64,000 nt of DNA from the NCBI RefSeq assembly GCF_002807685.1, contig NZ_PEAX01000001.1:186001-250000 (forward strand), written 5' to 3'. Below, piece by piece: positions 26,242 through 34,514 of the stretch (position 1 is its first letter; every line of letters starts with the position of its first letter). The notes under the pieces are model-generated. The model was not told the DNA's origin and did no database searches. It worked only from the letters and a program-made list of their open reading frames with translations. Made by a program: the position numbers and the translations under genes. This stretch comes from Neoalteromonas flava (lineage in GTDB: Bacteria; Pseudomonadota; Gammaproteobacteria; Enterobacterales; Alteromonadaceae).

Positions 26242-26508
26242 ATGAAACTAGATGATGACATTCATAATTATTATGAGCATCTGGTAATTGAACGGATCGC
26301 GAAATTGAATTTGGATAAAACCAAGGATAGCGATTTTCTAGCAGATTTGTGTTGCTTGGCTTTGAATCAAGTGCCGCCTCGATATATCCGCTACGAAGTG
26401 GATATGGCATTTTACCTGCCGCAAAATGAGCGCCAACAAATGGAAATGAATGTTGTTAACGCTGTTGACAAGGCGCTTTCGTTTTTGAATCAACATAAAG
26501 AAAGATAA
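26242..26508 (+). CDS. ComFB-family (late competence development) protein
   Basis: An 88-residue cytoplasmic protein. The frame begins at a GTG (26230), but that GTGGAGGT is the ribosome-binding site, so I set the start at ATG 26242 (MKLDDDIHNYYEHLV). The pattern HLVIERI...DFLADLCCLALNQVPPRYIRYEVDMAFY is the PF10719 ComFB signature, including the cysteine pair and the PPRYIR motif. Relatives bind c-di-nucleotides in cyanobacteria; in Bacillus ComFB is part of the comF operon. It is a stand-alone gene next to ffs. Confidence 0.85.
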   Translation: MKLDDDIHNYYEHLVIERIAKLNLDKTKDSDFLADLCCLALNQVPPRYIRYEVDMAFYLPQNERQQMEMNVVNAVDKALSFLNQHKER

Positions 26509-26517
26509 CGATAATAA

Positions 26518-26630
26518 GGGTGGCAGGCACCTAGCCACACTCCGGCACATGAGTCATTCGCTACGGCTGCTCCCTTCCGGGCCTGACCGGGTTTACGAAT
26601 TATCATTGCGGAGGAACCAGGCACCCACCA
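26518..26630 (-). ncRNA. ffs: Signal recognition particle 4.5S RNA
   Basis: On the minus strand the conserved SRP core GGTCAGGCCCGGAAGGGAGC (the symmetric loop and GGAA tetraloop region that binds Ffh) lies in a long hairpin. The 5' arm GGTGGGTGCC pairs with the 3' arm GGTGCCTGCCACC around an asymmetric bulge. Length of about 113 nt matches E. coli 4.5S RNA. It acts in co-translational membrane targeting. Confidence 0.96.
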
Positions 26631-26665
26631 TTGAAGTGGTATGCGCTGCCTTCACAGCGGCGCGC

Positions 26666-26694
26666 ATTATCCCTAGTAACGGTGGCGATTGCAA
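26666..26694 (-). promoter_or_regulatory. Sigma-70 promoter of ffs
   Basis: Minus strand: -35 TTGCAA (26689-26694), a spacer of exactly 17 bp, -10 GATAAT (26666-26671), then a GC-rich discriminator GCGCGCCGC. The predicted transcript start is about 30 bases upstream of the mature RNA, consistent with a processed 5' leader. Confidence 0.8.
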
Positions 26695-26724
26695 CCGCTC
26701 TTGGAAAAATTCACCTACTGCAGA

Positions 26725-27774
26725 TTAACCGTTAAAGCGTTCTTCTGCGATTGCGTTTGCTATTTTGTTAGTAGCTGCCTGTTCAGACTCGGCACGGGCA
26801 AATATATCTGCCAAGTTATCACCAATACGCTCAATATGGGTTTTCATCGCAGCGGCATTGGACTCAAAACGTTGATGATAAATATCAATTACACCACCAG
26901 CATTGATTACATAATCAGGGGCATACAGAATGCCCTTCTTGCGCAACTCCTCACCCATTGATTCTGTGCTCAGCTGATTATTTGCAGCCCCAGCTATAAC
27001 CTGAGCTTGAATTGTCTCCAAACTTTGTGGATTTATAGTCGCCCCCATTGCGCAAGGTGCTAGTACGTCAGCTTTGACTGCATTAATCTCCTGTGGTGCC
27101 ACTACAGTAGCCCCAAACTCATTGCGTGCTCGCTCCGCATTTTCAGGATAAATATCGGCGACCACCAAATTCGCACCTGCTTGGTGTAAATGCTGCGCTA
27201 AACGATAACCAACATGCCCGAGCCCCTGAATAGCCACTGTTAGCCCTTTAACATCTGCGTTGAACTTATGTTTTACTGCCGCCAACAATCCAACATAAAC
27301 ACCGTATGCTGTCGACGGAGCAGGATTGCCATCAGACGGCTCACCGGTATAACGAAACTTAGCGTTGATTCCAGCGATGTACTTTGAATGTTTCGCCATA
27401 TTTTGCAAATCATCAACGCTGATCCCGGAGTCTTCTGCAGTAAAATAGCTCCCTCCCATAGAGTCAACAAAGCGACCCATGGACTCCATCATTTCCGTGG
27501 TTTTGATCTGACGCGGATCCCCCATTATCACCGATTTTCCTCCACCAAGTTTGAGCTCAGCCATTGCCGCTTTGTAAGTCATACCACGAGACAATCTGAG
27601 TACATCTGTAAGTGCTTCTGCGCTATCCGCATAGGGCCACATCCGGCAACCGCCTAAAGCGGGTCCTAGATTGGTATTATGCACAGCAATAATAGCCTTT
27701 AAACCTGTCTTACTATCATGCCAAAAGGCCACTCTTTCGTGGTTGTCAAATTCACTATGATCAAAAACACTCAC
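26725..27774 (-). CDS. ldh: Leucine (branched-chain/aromatic amino acid) dehydrogenase
   Basis: NAD-dependent oxidative deaminase of the Glu/Leu/Phe/Val dehydrogenase family, 349 residues. The catalytic region MTYKAAMAELKLGGGKSVIMGD (about residues 66-87) contains the family Lys residues, and the dinucleotide fold has GLGHVGYRLAQ (about 183) and VVADIYPENAERA. The length fits Leu/Phe dehydrogenases rather than hexameric Glu dehydrogenase. It is divergent from an Lrp-type regulator, which probably controls it. Confidence 0.9.
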   Translation of the reverse strand: MSVFDHSEFDNHERVAFWHDSKTGLKAIIAVHNTNLGPALGGCRMWPYADSAEALTDVLRLSRGMTYKAAMAELKLGGGKSVIMGDPRQIKTTEMMESMGRFVDSMGGSYFTAEDSGISVDDLQNMAKHSKYIAGINAKFRYTGEPSDGNPAPSTAYGVYVGLLAAVKHKFNADVKGLTVAIQGLGHVGYRLAQHLHQAGANLVVADIYPENAERARNEFGATVVAPQEINAVKADVLAPCAMGATINPQSLETIQAQVIAGAANNQLSTESMGEELRKKGILYAPDYVINAGGVIDIYHQRFESNAAAMKTHIERIGDNLADIFARAESEQAATNKIANAIAEERFNG

Positions 27775-27966
27775 TGTCAGGGTACTCGTAGGTTTGATTT
27801 ATTATTTCGCCATGTTAATGGAATCTCTTGAGGACACGTGTTGCCTTTTTAATCATGCTAAACAAATAGCTTGAATAACAGTTGCAAGCTGCTCGTAAAT
27901 GGTAGGATACTTGTCCTATAATTATTAAATAATCAAAACAGCCCTACGGCGTTAAGAAGGAAGTCA

Positions 27967-28434
27967 ATGAAGCTGGACAAGTTCGACCGAGAAATACTGC
28001 GCGTCATGCAACGTGATGCAACTGTCTCGATGGCTGATTTAAGTCAGCGTGTGGGTTTATCACACACGCCATGCTGGCGCAGAGTAAAGCGCCTTGAAGC
28101 AGAAGGTATTATTAAGGGTAAAGTCACCCTACTTGATGGCAAAAAGCTGAGTCTTGGGGTGTCCGTGTTCATCTTCGTCACATTAAAAAATCATGATGGC
28201 GAATCACTCAATGATTTTGAAAAAGCCGTGCAAAATATCGATGAGATTGTGGAGTGCCACACCACCAGTGGTGACCGCGACTACCTACTCAAAGTGATCG
28301 TGGAAAGCATCGAAGAATATGAACACTTACTGAAGTCGAAGCTCACCCATTTACCGCTTGTCGATCACCTCAGTTCGACCTTCGCTTTGAAGCAAGTCAA
28401 AAACACCACTGAACTGCCCATCAAAAACCAGTAG
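27967..28434 (+). CDS. Lrp/AsnC-family transcriptional regulator
   Basis: A 155-residue regulator. The N-terminal winged HTH reads LDKFDREILRVMQRDATVSM...VGLSHTPCWRRVKRLEAEG (residues 2-45), and the C-terminal RAM/ACT effector domain has VECHTTSGDRDYLLKVIVES. It is divergent from leucine dehydrogenase with 192 bp between starts, and BkdR-type Lrp proteins often control branched-chain amino acid use, so local control is inferred. The start is preceded by AAGAAGGAAG. Confidence 0.92.
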   Translation: MKLDKFDREILRVMQRDATVSMADLSQRVGLSHTPCWRRVKRLEAEGIIKGKVTLLDGKKLSLGVSVFIFVTLKNHDGESLNDFEKAVQNIDEIVECHTTSGDRDYLLKVIVESIEEYEHLLKSKLTHLPLVDHLSSTFALKQVKNTTELPIKNQ

Positions 28435-28447
28435 CGGGCGCTAACCG

Positions 28448-29098
28448 CTACTGTGAATCAGGCTGATTTTCCGGGCGTGCGCGATCAAACGCGTCCAACT
28501 CCTGACAATTATTGTAAATTGACCAAATCAGTGGGTATTGCTGCATATCCACATTGAAACGCTGTGCGTTGTATACTTGTGGCACTAATACGATGTCGGC
28601 AAGCGAAACATCAAACCCGAAACAATATTTACCCGCCCGAGTTTGCAGGCGTTTTTCAATACCGGCAAAACCTTTCTCTATCCAATGCCTTGCCCACTTC
28701 GCTTTTGCGTCATCAGCGTCACTAAGCTCAGCGACAGCATTAAGCACGCGTAAATTGGCCAGAGGCTGTATGTCACAGGCTATATCTTGTGCAATTGAGC
28801 GAATTCGAGCTTTATCCAACGCGTGTTCGGGTAAAAATTTCAATGGTTGAGGATATCGCTCATCTAAATATTCAATAATGCTAAGAGACTGATTCAGGGT
28901 GAAATCTTCATCATCATCCACGAATGTCGGCACTAAAGCAGAAGGATTCAAATGCAGGTAATCTGTGGAGTGCTGTTGGCCCCCGTCTTTAACTAGATGG
29001 ATTGGGATGTATTGATATTCAAGTTCTTTCAAATTAAGCGCAATACGTAAACGATAGGTGGCTGATGACCGCCAATAACCATAAACATGTAAACTCAT
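28448..29098 (-). CDS. maiA: Maleylacetoacetate isomerase
   Basis: Zeta-class glutathione S-transferase of 216 residues that isomerises maleylacetoacetate to fumarylacetoacetate in tyrosine breakdown. The active-site motif YWRSSATYRLRIALNLK (residues 8-24) matches the zeta SSCxxRVRIAL motif, and the second domain has FGFDVSLADIVLVPQVYNA (about 163-181). It lies 63 bp after tyrR on the same strand, with phhA further upstream, so it belongs to an aromatic amino acid set. Confidence 0.92.
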   Translation of the reverse strand: MSLHVYGYWRSSATYRLRIALNLKELEYQYIPIHLVKDGGQQHSTDYLHLNPSALVPTFVDDDEDFTLNQSLSIIEYLDERYPQPLKFLPEHALDKARIRSIAQDIACDIQPLANLRVLNAVAELSDADDAKAKWARHWIEKGFAGIEKRLQTRAGKYCFGFDVSLADIVLVPQVYNAQRFNVDMQQYPLIWSIYNNCQELDAFDRARPENQPDSQ

Positions 29099-29161
29099 AT
29101 CTACCTCTTAAATTGACCGGCTAAAGTATGCCCTTTCACCTTGGACTATTTAGCTCTACTT

Positions 29162-30706
29162 TTATTTTTTGCTAATACCATAATCGCGCAGTTTGTTGGC
29201 GATCGCAGTGTGGCTCAAACCCAGCTTTTTCGCGAGTTGTCGAGTGCTGGGGTAAAACGGGTACAGCCTCGCCAACACTTGTTTTTCAAAACGTTTAACC
29301 TCTTGATCCAAACTGCCTTCGAAATTTTCATCGACAAAACTGATGTGTGAGGTTGGTGTTGGTAACTGTAAATCCTCAACTTTAATTTCCAACTGTTCAG
29401 TTAAGGCCACTGCGCGCTGTAAGATTTGCTCTAACTGTCGAACATTCCCTTGCCATGGATAATTGACCAAATAATCACTGGCAGATTTCGCCAACCTTAC
29501 GCGTTTGCGCCCCAAAGTCATGCAGTGCTGTTGAATGAAATGTTCGGCCAAGGGCAATATATCTGCTTTGCGTTCCCGCAATGAAGGCATCGCTAGCGCA
29601 AATGGCGACAGCCGCACTAATAATTCTGGCAAGATAGCGCCCTGCTCAGCTGCTCGCTCTAAATCCTGATTGCTACACGCAATCACTCGAACAGCAATAT
29701 CAACATTGTCATTACTATTCAAAGGCGTAAATTGCTGCTGTTCGATTAATCTTAGTATTCGCTGCTGACTTGCAATATCCAAATAAGTCAGCTCATCAAT
29801 AATCAGAGTCGCCTGTGGCTGAGTTTGTGCGTGCGTATCGACGCTGTTAAGCGCCGACATCAGGCAGCCATTGTGCGCAAACATTTCGTTTTCGATAACA
29901 TCAGCCGTTTTACCAGCTGTCTTGATGAAGAGCATTTGTGACTCATCCAACGAGCACGCATGATGGATTGCGCTGGCCAACAATTTCTTTCCACTGCCTA
30001 TTTCACCGAGGATCAGTAGTGGTTGCTCAAGCGTCGCTAAGCGCTGTGCATTTGCTAACGTTCGTTGCATCGCCACTGACTGGGCCATAAAGCGGTCAAA
30101 ATTTTTGGTATTTGGACGATTAAATGCCGATAGTTGTTCGCCTAATCGAACTTCTGATTTTAATAACACAACCGCGCCGGCTAAAATCTTTTCGTCATGC
30201 GAGTCGCTGATATATATCGGTAATATATCTGCTAAGTAGTCTTGTTCAGCAAATTGTAGTTTGTGAGCTTGAGCAAGCACCTGTTCGCCATCCAGCCATT
30301 TAGCAAAGTTAAAGCCTTTGACTACTTCACTGATTTCAGCCCCCAGAAGCTCATGTTGAGGATCGGGCATGCCGAGTTCCACGGCATCATTGATTTGTGT
30401 GATGGTGCCTTTCCGATCAATCGAAAATACCGGGTCGGGTAAAGTTTGCAGTATCGCCCGTAATTGATGCTTTTCCCTTTCAACTGGCATAAACGCAGTG
30501 GTTTTTACGTCCGTAATACCCTCAATTCGGCGGATTTTGGGCATCAGATGCTGAAAGTCAGCGAATTCGATATTCGGAAAATTCAGAAAAATTTTACCCG
30601 CACGATCAATTTCAATTCCGCGCAAATCAATTTTATGCTCGACCAATATATCGAGCACGTCTTGGGTGATTCCCAAACGATCTTGGCATGTAATTTCTAG
30701 GCGCAT
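29162..30706 (-). CDS. tyrR: Aromatic amino acid transcriptional regulator TyrR
   Basis: The frame is open from 30745, but the start MRLEITCQDRLGITQDVLD at 30706 matches the TyrR N terminus. Domains in order: ACT (about 1-75), PAS (about 80-185), AAA+ (about 205-430, Walker A GEIGSGKKLLAS, Walker B ATLIIDELTYLD), and a Fis-type HTH (STRQLAKKLGLSHTAIANKL). The GAFTGA loop required to engage sigma-54 is replaced by a sequence around AHNGCLMSAL, as expected for TyrR, which works with sigma-70. It lies between phhA and maiA. A TyrR-box-like site upstream suggests autoregulation. Confidence 0.94.
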   Translation of the reverse strand: MRLEITCQDRLGITQDVLDILVEHKIDLRGIEIDRAGKIFLNFPNIEFADFQHLMPKIRRIEGITDVKTTAFMPVEREKHQLRAILQTLPDPVFSIDRKGTITQINDAVELGMPDPQHELLGAEISEVVKGFNFAKWLDGEQVLAQAHKLQFAEQDYLADILPIYISDSHDEKILAGAVVLLKSEVRLGEQLSAFNRPNTKNFDRFMAQSVAMQRTLANAQRLATLEQPLLILGEIGSGKKLLASAIHHACSLDESQMLFIKTAGKTADVIENEMFAHNGCLMSALNSVDTHAQTQPQATLIIDELTYLDIASQQRILRLIEQQQFTPLNSNDNVDIAVRVIACSNQDLERAAEQGAILPELLVRLSPFALAMPSLRERKADILPLAEHFIQQHCMTLGRKRVRLAKSASDYLVNYPWQGNVRQLEQILQRAVALTEQLEIKVEDLQLPTPTSHISFVDENFEGSLDQEVKRFEKQVLARLYPFYPSTRQLAKKLGLSHTAIANKLRDYGISKK

Positions 30707-30755
30707 AGGGTGTTTGTAAAGTTTTTTGTACATAATAGCATGCACATATAAACTT

Positions 30756-30773
30756 CGTAATGTTTATTTTACA
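30756..30773 (-). promoter_or_regulatory. Candidate TyrR box upstream of tyrR
   Basis: CGTAAT-N6-TTTACA keeps the essential G and C spaced 14 bases apart and most of the TGTAAA-N6-TTTACA consensus. It lies about 50 bp upstream of the chosen tyrR start, which fits autorepression as known in enterobacteria. Weak half-site on the left; binding is inferred. Confidence 0.5.
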
Positions 30774-30827
30774 CCCACGCGCCAAAGTGCAGGATTAGTT
30801 AGACCAATCAATAGTTAAACGATGTAT

Positions 30828-31634
30828 TTAGCTCGCCATCGCCTCTTTAGGCGGAAAGGCTGGCGCAAACAGACCCAGCGATTTTGCCTTTTCGATCATA
30901 CCCATGATGTCTTGATCGGCAAGTGCATCCAAATCATCGGCTTGCTCTAACACATAATAGATAGGCTGCATTATATCGATGCGATAAGGAGTGCGTAACA
31001 CATCTATAGGATCAAACGCTTTGCGCTCAGGCTTATCACTTTCAAGCGCATACAAGGTCTCTCCAGGGGATGAGAGTATTCCACCGCCATATATTCTCAA
31101 TCCTTGCGCAGTCTTCATCAAGCCAAACTCAACAGTAAACCAATACAACCGCGCGAGGAATATACGGTCTTCCTTACTTGCTTCCAGGCCGAGTTTGCCA
31201 TAGGTATGGGTGAAATGCGCGAATGCCGGATTAGTCAATAACGGGCAATGCCCAAACAACTCATGAAAAATGTCTGGCTCCTGCAAATAATCAAACTCTT
31301 CACGAGTTCGAATGAAGGTCGCCACAGGGAATTGTTTATTGGCTAGTAAGCGAAAGAATTCACCAAACGGGATTAACGCTGGTACTTCTGCAGTTTGCCA
31401 ACCAGTGGTTGCCATTAATACTTCATTTACGTCGGGTAATTGCGGAACCTTTTGGGTATCCATGCCGAGCAGGTCGAGGCCTTTTATGTACTGGTCACAG
31501 GCGCGTCCATCCAGCAACTTGACTTGCCGCTCGTGCAATTCTGACCAGATTTGATTTTCTTCATCAGTCCAAGCGATGAAACCTTTCGAATCGGACTGCT
31601 TTGATTTGTACTGAGTTTGCTTTTTCATAACCAC
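30828..31634 (-). CDS. phhA: Phenylalanine 4-monooxygenase
   Basis: Pterin-dependent hydroxylase converting phenylalanine to tyrosine. The 268-residue length is typical of bacterial PhhA. The iron ligands are His124 and His129 in DIFHELFGHCPLL, with the third (Glu) in the YWFTVEFGLM segment. The pterin-side segment LYALESDKPERKAFDP is also present. There is no phhB (pterin carbinolamine dehydratase) next to it; tyrR follows instead after 121 bp. A good TyrR box lies about 83 bp upstream. Confidence 0.95.
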   Translation of the reverse strand: MVMKKQTQYKSKQSDSKGFIAWTDEENQIWSELHERQVKLLDGRACDQYIKGLDLLGMDTQKVPQLPDVNEVLMATTGWQTAEVPALIPFGEFFRLLANKQFPVATFIRTREEFDYLQEPDIFHELFGHCPLLTNPAFAHFTHTYGKLGLEASKEDRIFLARLYWFTVEFGLMKTAQGLRIYGGGILSSPGETLYALESDKPERKAFDPIDVLRTPYRIDIMQPIYYVLEQADDLDALADQDIMGMIEKAKSLGLFAPAFPPKEAMAS

Positions 31635-31716
31635 TACGTCACAACAAATAATAGCGACAGTTTAATGCTTTGCGACGGCAACATCAGTGTTTCCCCCGTA
31701 ACCCAATTTACCAGAA

Positions 31717-31734
31717 TGTAACAGTTTTTTTACA
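31717..31734. promoter_or_regulatory. Candidate TyrR box upstream of phhA
   Basis: TGTAAC-N6-TTTACA agrees with the TyrR consensus TGTAAA-N6-TTTACA at 11 of 12 defined positions. It lies 83 bp upstream of phhA and next to a terminator for the psp operon. TyrR activation of phhA is known in Pseudomonas (as PhhR), so function here is a reasonable inference. Confidence 0.65.
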
Positions 31735-31738
31735 CCCA

Positions 31739-31768
31739 ATAAAAAACCACCGCGACGGTGGTTTTTTC
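31739..31768 (-). terminator. Rho-independent terminator of the pspABC operon
   Basis: Perfect stem AAAAAACCACCG / CGGTGGTTTTTT with a CGA loop, about 21 bp after the pspC stop. Confidence 0.9.
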
Positions 31769-31788
31769 AATATCTTAGCAATATCAAA

Positions 31789-32256
31789 TTACAAGCGACT
31801 TAACTCTCGGTTCAATTGGAACTCCTTCGAGGTCACGTATGACTCAATCTTACGAAGTCTTTCTTCTGCACTGCGATAGCGTTGTTGAATATCGTAAAAC
31901 GCCTGTTTAGGTGGCTCGCCCGCCTGCCAAACTCTAGCTTTTACTTCAATCGGCTTACTCTCTGCACCACTAACCCAGCCTTTACCTTGTGTTTTATGTG
32001 ACGCTGCTGTGTAACCTTTACCTGTATGCATGCCGTCCCCAACCTTCGGCTTTTTGTCCATGATGAACCAACATGCAACATAGGCAACGAAGATAAACGG
32101 ACCCGCCAGCAGAAAAAAGCTAGTCACAGTCAGAATTCGAACCAACCAAGTTTCGATCCCAAAGTACTGGGCGATCCCTGCACATACTCCAGCAATCTTG
32201 CCATTCGCTTCATCTCGATAAAGGGTTTTGTTTATGTTCATACTTTTTCCCTCCAC
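31789..32256 (-). CDS. pspC: Phage shock protein C
   Basis: A 155-residue membrane protein. The frame starts MEGKSMNINKTLYRDEANGKI; the Met at residue 6 is the likely start. The PspC domain is seen in IAGVCAGIAQYFGIETWLVRILTVTSFFL (residues about 16-45) with a hydrophobic segment after it. The C-terminal charged extension (about 85-155) makes it longer than the 119-residue E. coli protein. It overlaps pspB by 19 bp. It senses envelope stress and recruits PspA. Confidence 0.92.
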   Translation of the reverse strand: MEGKSMNINKTLYRDEANGKIAGVCAGIAQYFGIETWLVRILTVTSFFLLAGPFIFVAYVACWFIMDKKPKVGDGMHTGKGYTAASHKTQGKGWVSGAESKPIEVKARVWQAGEPPKQAFYDIQQRYRSAEERLRKIESYVTSKEFQLNRELSRL

Positions 32257-32492
32257 TGCGGCGCTTCAGTATCTAAGATAGACTCTAGCGTATTTATCCG
32301 CTCACTCATTAGCTCAGCTTTATTAGCCAACTCTTGCAAGCGCATGTACTCTTCTTGACTCAAGCCTTGATTGACTTGCTTCTTACTGCGGTAATGCAAG
32401 ATCAGCCAGATAGGTGCCACGAAAATTAAAAACAACAGTATCGGGGCTACAATTATGGCGATAATTCCCTCATTCATGTGAATACTCCTCAA
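32238..32492 (-). CDS. pspB: Phage shock protein B
   Basis: An 84-residue inner-membrane protein: one N-terminal helix (IAIIVAPILLFLIFVAPIWLI) followed by a basic segment and an amphipathic coiled coil (QEEYMRLQELANKAELMSER). The frame begins MRSIHMNEG; E. coli-type PspB would begin at the Met of residue 6. With PspC it relieves PspA inhibition of PspF under membrane stress. It lies 35 bp after pspA. Confidence 0.9.
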   Translation of the reverse strand: MRSIHMNEGIIAIIVAPILLFLIFVAPIWLILHYRSKKQVNQGLSQEEYMRLQELANKAELMSERINTLESILDTEAPQWREKV

Positions 32493-32527
32493 TCACTCAA
32501 TGCGTAAATGCTAACCGAGACTGGTGT

Positions 32528-33202
32528 TTATTTCTTGGCTTTTGTTTTCGCTTGCATCTTTTTCTTCAATGCTGCGAGTTCATCATCAACTTTTCCGTCT
32601 GATTCTAAGTCAGCAAATTCATCTTGCAGGGTCTTTTTGCCTAAATCATAGGCTTCAACTTGTGACTCTAAATCATCAATTTTGCGCTCATACTGCTCGA
32701 AACGCCCCATTGCTGAGTCAACTTTGCCGCTGTCCAGGCTTTTCTTAACTTCCAAACGTGAACTTGCAGTCTTCTGACGCATTACAATGGTTTTCTGACG
32801 CGCTTTAGCATCCGCCAATTTGTCTTGTAACTGTGCCGTCTCATCCTGTAGTTTACTGATTTGTTCTTCAATAATGGAAAATTCTTTTTCTAACGTACTG
32901 GCCGCGTCTTCACATTTACTTTTTTCTTGTAAAGCAGCGCGTGCAAGATCTTCACGATCCTTGCTAAGGGCTAATTCAGCTTTCGCTTCCCAATCCGCTG
33001 CTTCAGCCTTTAATTTAGCAATTTGTGCGCTTACTTCTTTTTTCGAAGCAATCGTTTTAGCTGATGCTGAACGTACTTCAACAAGTGTATCTTCCATTTC
33101 TTGGATAATAAGGCGAACCATTTTTTCTGGATCTTCTGCCTTATCTAATAAAGCATTGATATTTGAATTTACGATGTCTGAGAAACGCGAGAAAATTCCC
33201 AT
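32528..33202 (-). CDS. pspA: Phage shock protein A
   Basis: A peripheral membrane protein of the PspA/IM30 family that stabilises damaged inner membrane and inhibits PspF. The open frame extends to a TTG at 33271, but the conserved N terminus MGIFSRFSDIVNSNINALLD begins at 33202, which I take as start (224 residues). The long coiled coil is evident (for example LAKLKAEAADWEAKAELAL-like heptads). The extra upstream frame overlaps a sigma-54-type promoter, arguing against the longer start. Confidence 0.94.
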   Translation of the reverse strand: MGIFSRFSDIVNSNINALLDKAEDPEKMVRLIIQEMEDTLVEVRSASAKTIASKKEVSAQIAKLKAEAADWEAKAELALSKDREDLARAALQEKSKCEDAASTLEKEFSIIEEQISKLQDETAQLQDKLADAKARQKTIVMRQKTASSRLEVKKSLDSGKVDSAMGRFEQYERKIDDLESQVEAYDLGKKTLQDEFADLESDGKVDDELAALKKKMQAKTKAKK

Positions 33203-33251
33203 GTTTAATACCTCTTGGTTAAAACTCATACTAAAAGTCTGGATAAACTTA

Positions 33252-33268
33252 TTCAAATACGATGCCAA
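33252..33268 (-). promoter_or_regulatory. Candidate sigma-54 promoter of the psp operon
   Basis: Minus strand TTGGCATCGTATTTGAA resembles the -24/-12 consensus (TTGGCACG-N4-TTGC). The -24 GG is perfect and the -12 has GA in place of GC, with correct spacing. It lies about 50 bp upstream of the pspA start and opposite the pspF gene, whose product is a sigma-54 activator. Confidence 0.6.
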
Positions 33269-33389
33269 CAAAATGAACGCGCTAACTCTATGTTTTTAAT
33301 ACAGTTATGACTACTACATAAAAACACTATCATTTCATTGATAATCAATTACACTAACAGTTAGCGAAATTAACCAATCTTTTAAGCAA

Positions 33390-34514
33390 ATGAGTCGATT
33401 TAGCAAGCAAGACAATTTACTCGGCCAAGCCAATGCGTTTTTAGAGGTTCTGGAACAAATCTCACAGATTGCTCCATTAAATAAACCCGTATTGGTTATC
33501 GGCGAGCGTGGTACCGGAAAAGAGCTAGTCGCGGCGCGCTTGCATTACTTGTCTAAGCGTTGGGACCAAAATTATCTCAAACTCAATTGTGCCGCATTAA
33601 GTGAAAGTTTGCTTGAATCAGAATTATTTGGATACGAAGCGGGAGCATTTACCGGTGCTACCAAGCGACGCGAAGGCCGTTTTGAAGTGGCCCATAACGG
33701 TACATTGTTTCTCGATGAACTTGCCAATACCTCAGGTATGATCCAGGAAAAACTCCTGCGTGTGATTGAATATGGTGAATTCGAGCGGGTTGGCGGATCG
33801 CGCCCAGTTAAGGTTGACGTGCGTCTTATCGCTGCCACTAATGAAGATTTGCCCAGTTTAGCAGATAGCGGCGAATTTAGGGCCGACCTGTTGGATCGCT
33901 TAGCTTTCGACGTTATTACTATTCCGCCTTTGCGCGAACGTCGTGAAGATATTTTGATGTTGGCAGAACACTTCGCAATCAATATGACGCGTGAATTAGA
34001 ACTAGAATTATTTAGTGGTTTTACTGAAAAGGCTAAACGCACGCTATTGGACTATGACTGGCCGGGTAACATTCGCGAATTAAAAAACGTGGTAGAACGT
34101 GCAGTTTATCGAGCCAACAATCCTCATCTCCCTGTCCACGAAATTGTACTCGATCCCTTTGTGTCAATTTACCGTCCGAAAAAACGAATTAAGACCGTTG
34201 ACCGACAACCTCAGGCCAACGATCCAGTGGAAGCTTCTGAAGCTCAAGCACTACAATCTGCTACTGTGCCAGAAAATTCTGTAAAACCACTGACAACGCC
34301 CAGTGAAGCATCACTTGAATACCCCATAGACCTCAAGCAAGCGGCTCAGAATTTTGAAATTGAGTTAATCCAACAAGCCTTGCAAGACAGTCAATTTAAT
34401 CAGAAGAAAACGGCAGAAAAGTTGTCGCTCACCTATCATCAGTTACGTGGCTATTTGAAAAAATATAATTTACTTGAATCAAGCGGTGCGCAAGACGGTG
34501 ATGATGAAGCTTAA
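33390..34514 (+). CDS. pspF: Sigma-54-dependent activator PspF
   Basis: A bacterial enhancer-binding protein of 374 residues lacking a receiver domain. It starts directly with the AAA+ module: Walker A GERGTGKEL (residues about 37-45), the sigma-54 contact loop EAGAFTGATKRREG (about 85-98), Walker B GTLFLDELANT (about 107), and the R-finger region. After an acidic linker there is a C-terminal Fis-type HTH (NQKKTAEKLSLTYHQLRGYL). Divergent from pspA. Its last 14 bases overlap the sapA start, so it may be cotranscribed with sapABCDF. Confidence 0.95.
   Translation: MSRFSKQDNLLGQANAFLEVLEQISQIAPLNKPVLVIGERGTGKELVAARLHYLSKRWDQNYLKLNCAALSESLLESELFGYEAGAFTGATKRREGRFEVAHNGTLFLDELANTSGMIQEKLLRVIEYGEFERVGGSRPVKVDVRLIAATNEDLPSLADSGEFRADLLDRLAFDVITIPPLRERREDILMLAEHFAINMTRELELELFSGFTEKAKRTLLDYDWPGNIRELKNVVERAVYRANNPHLPVHEIVLDPFVSIYRPKKRIKTVDRQPQANDPVEASEAQALQSATVPENSVKPLTTPSEASLEYPIDLKQAAQNFEIELIQQALQDSQFNQKKTAEKLSLTYHQLRGYLKKYNLLESSGAQDGDDEA

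Noticed and set aside
33203-33271. Extended N terminus of pspA from a TTG start
   Set aside because: Family N terminus MGIFSRF begins at 33202, and the extension overlaps the sigma-54-like promoter.
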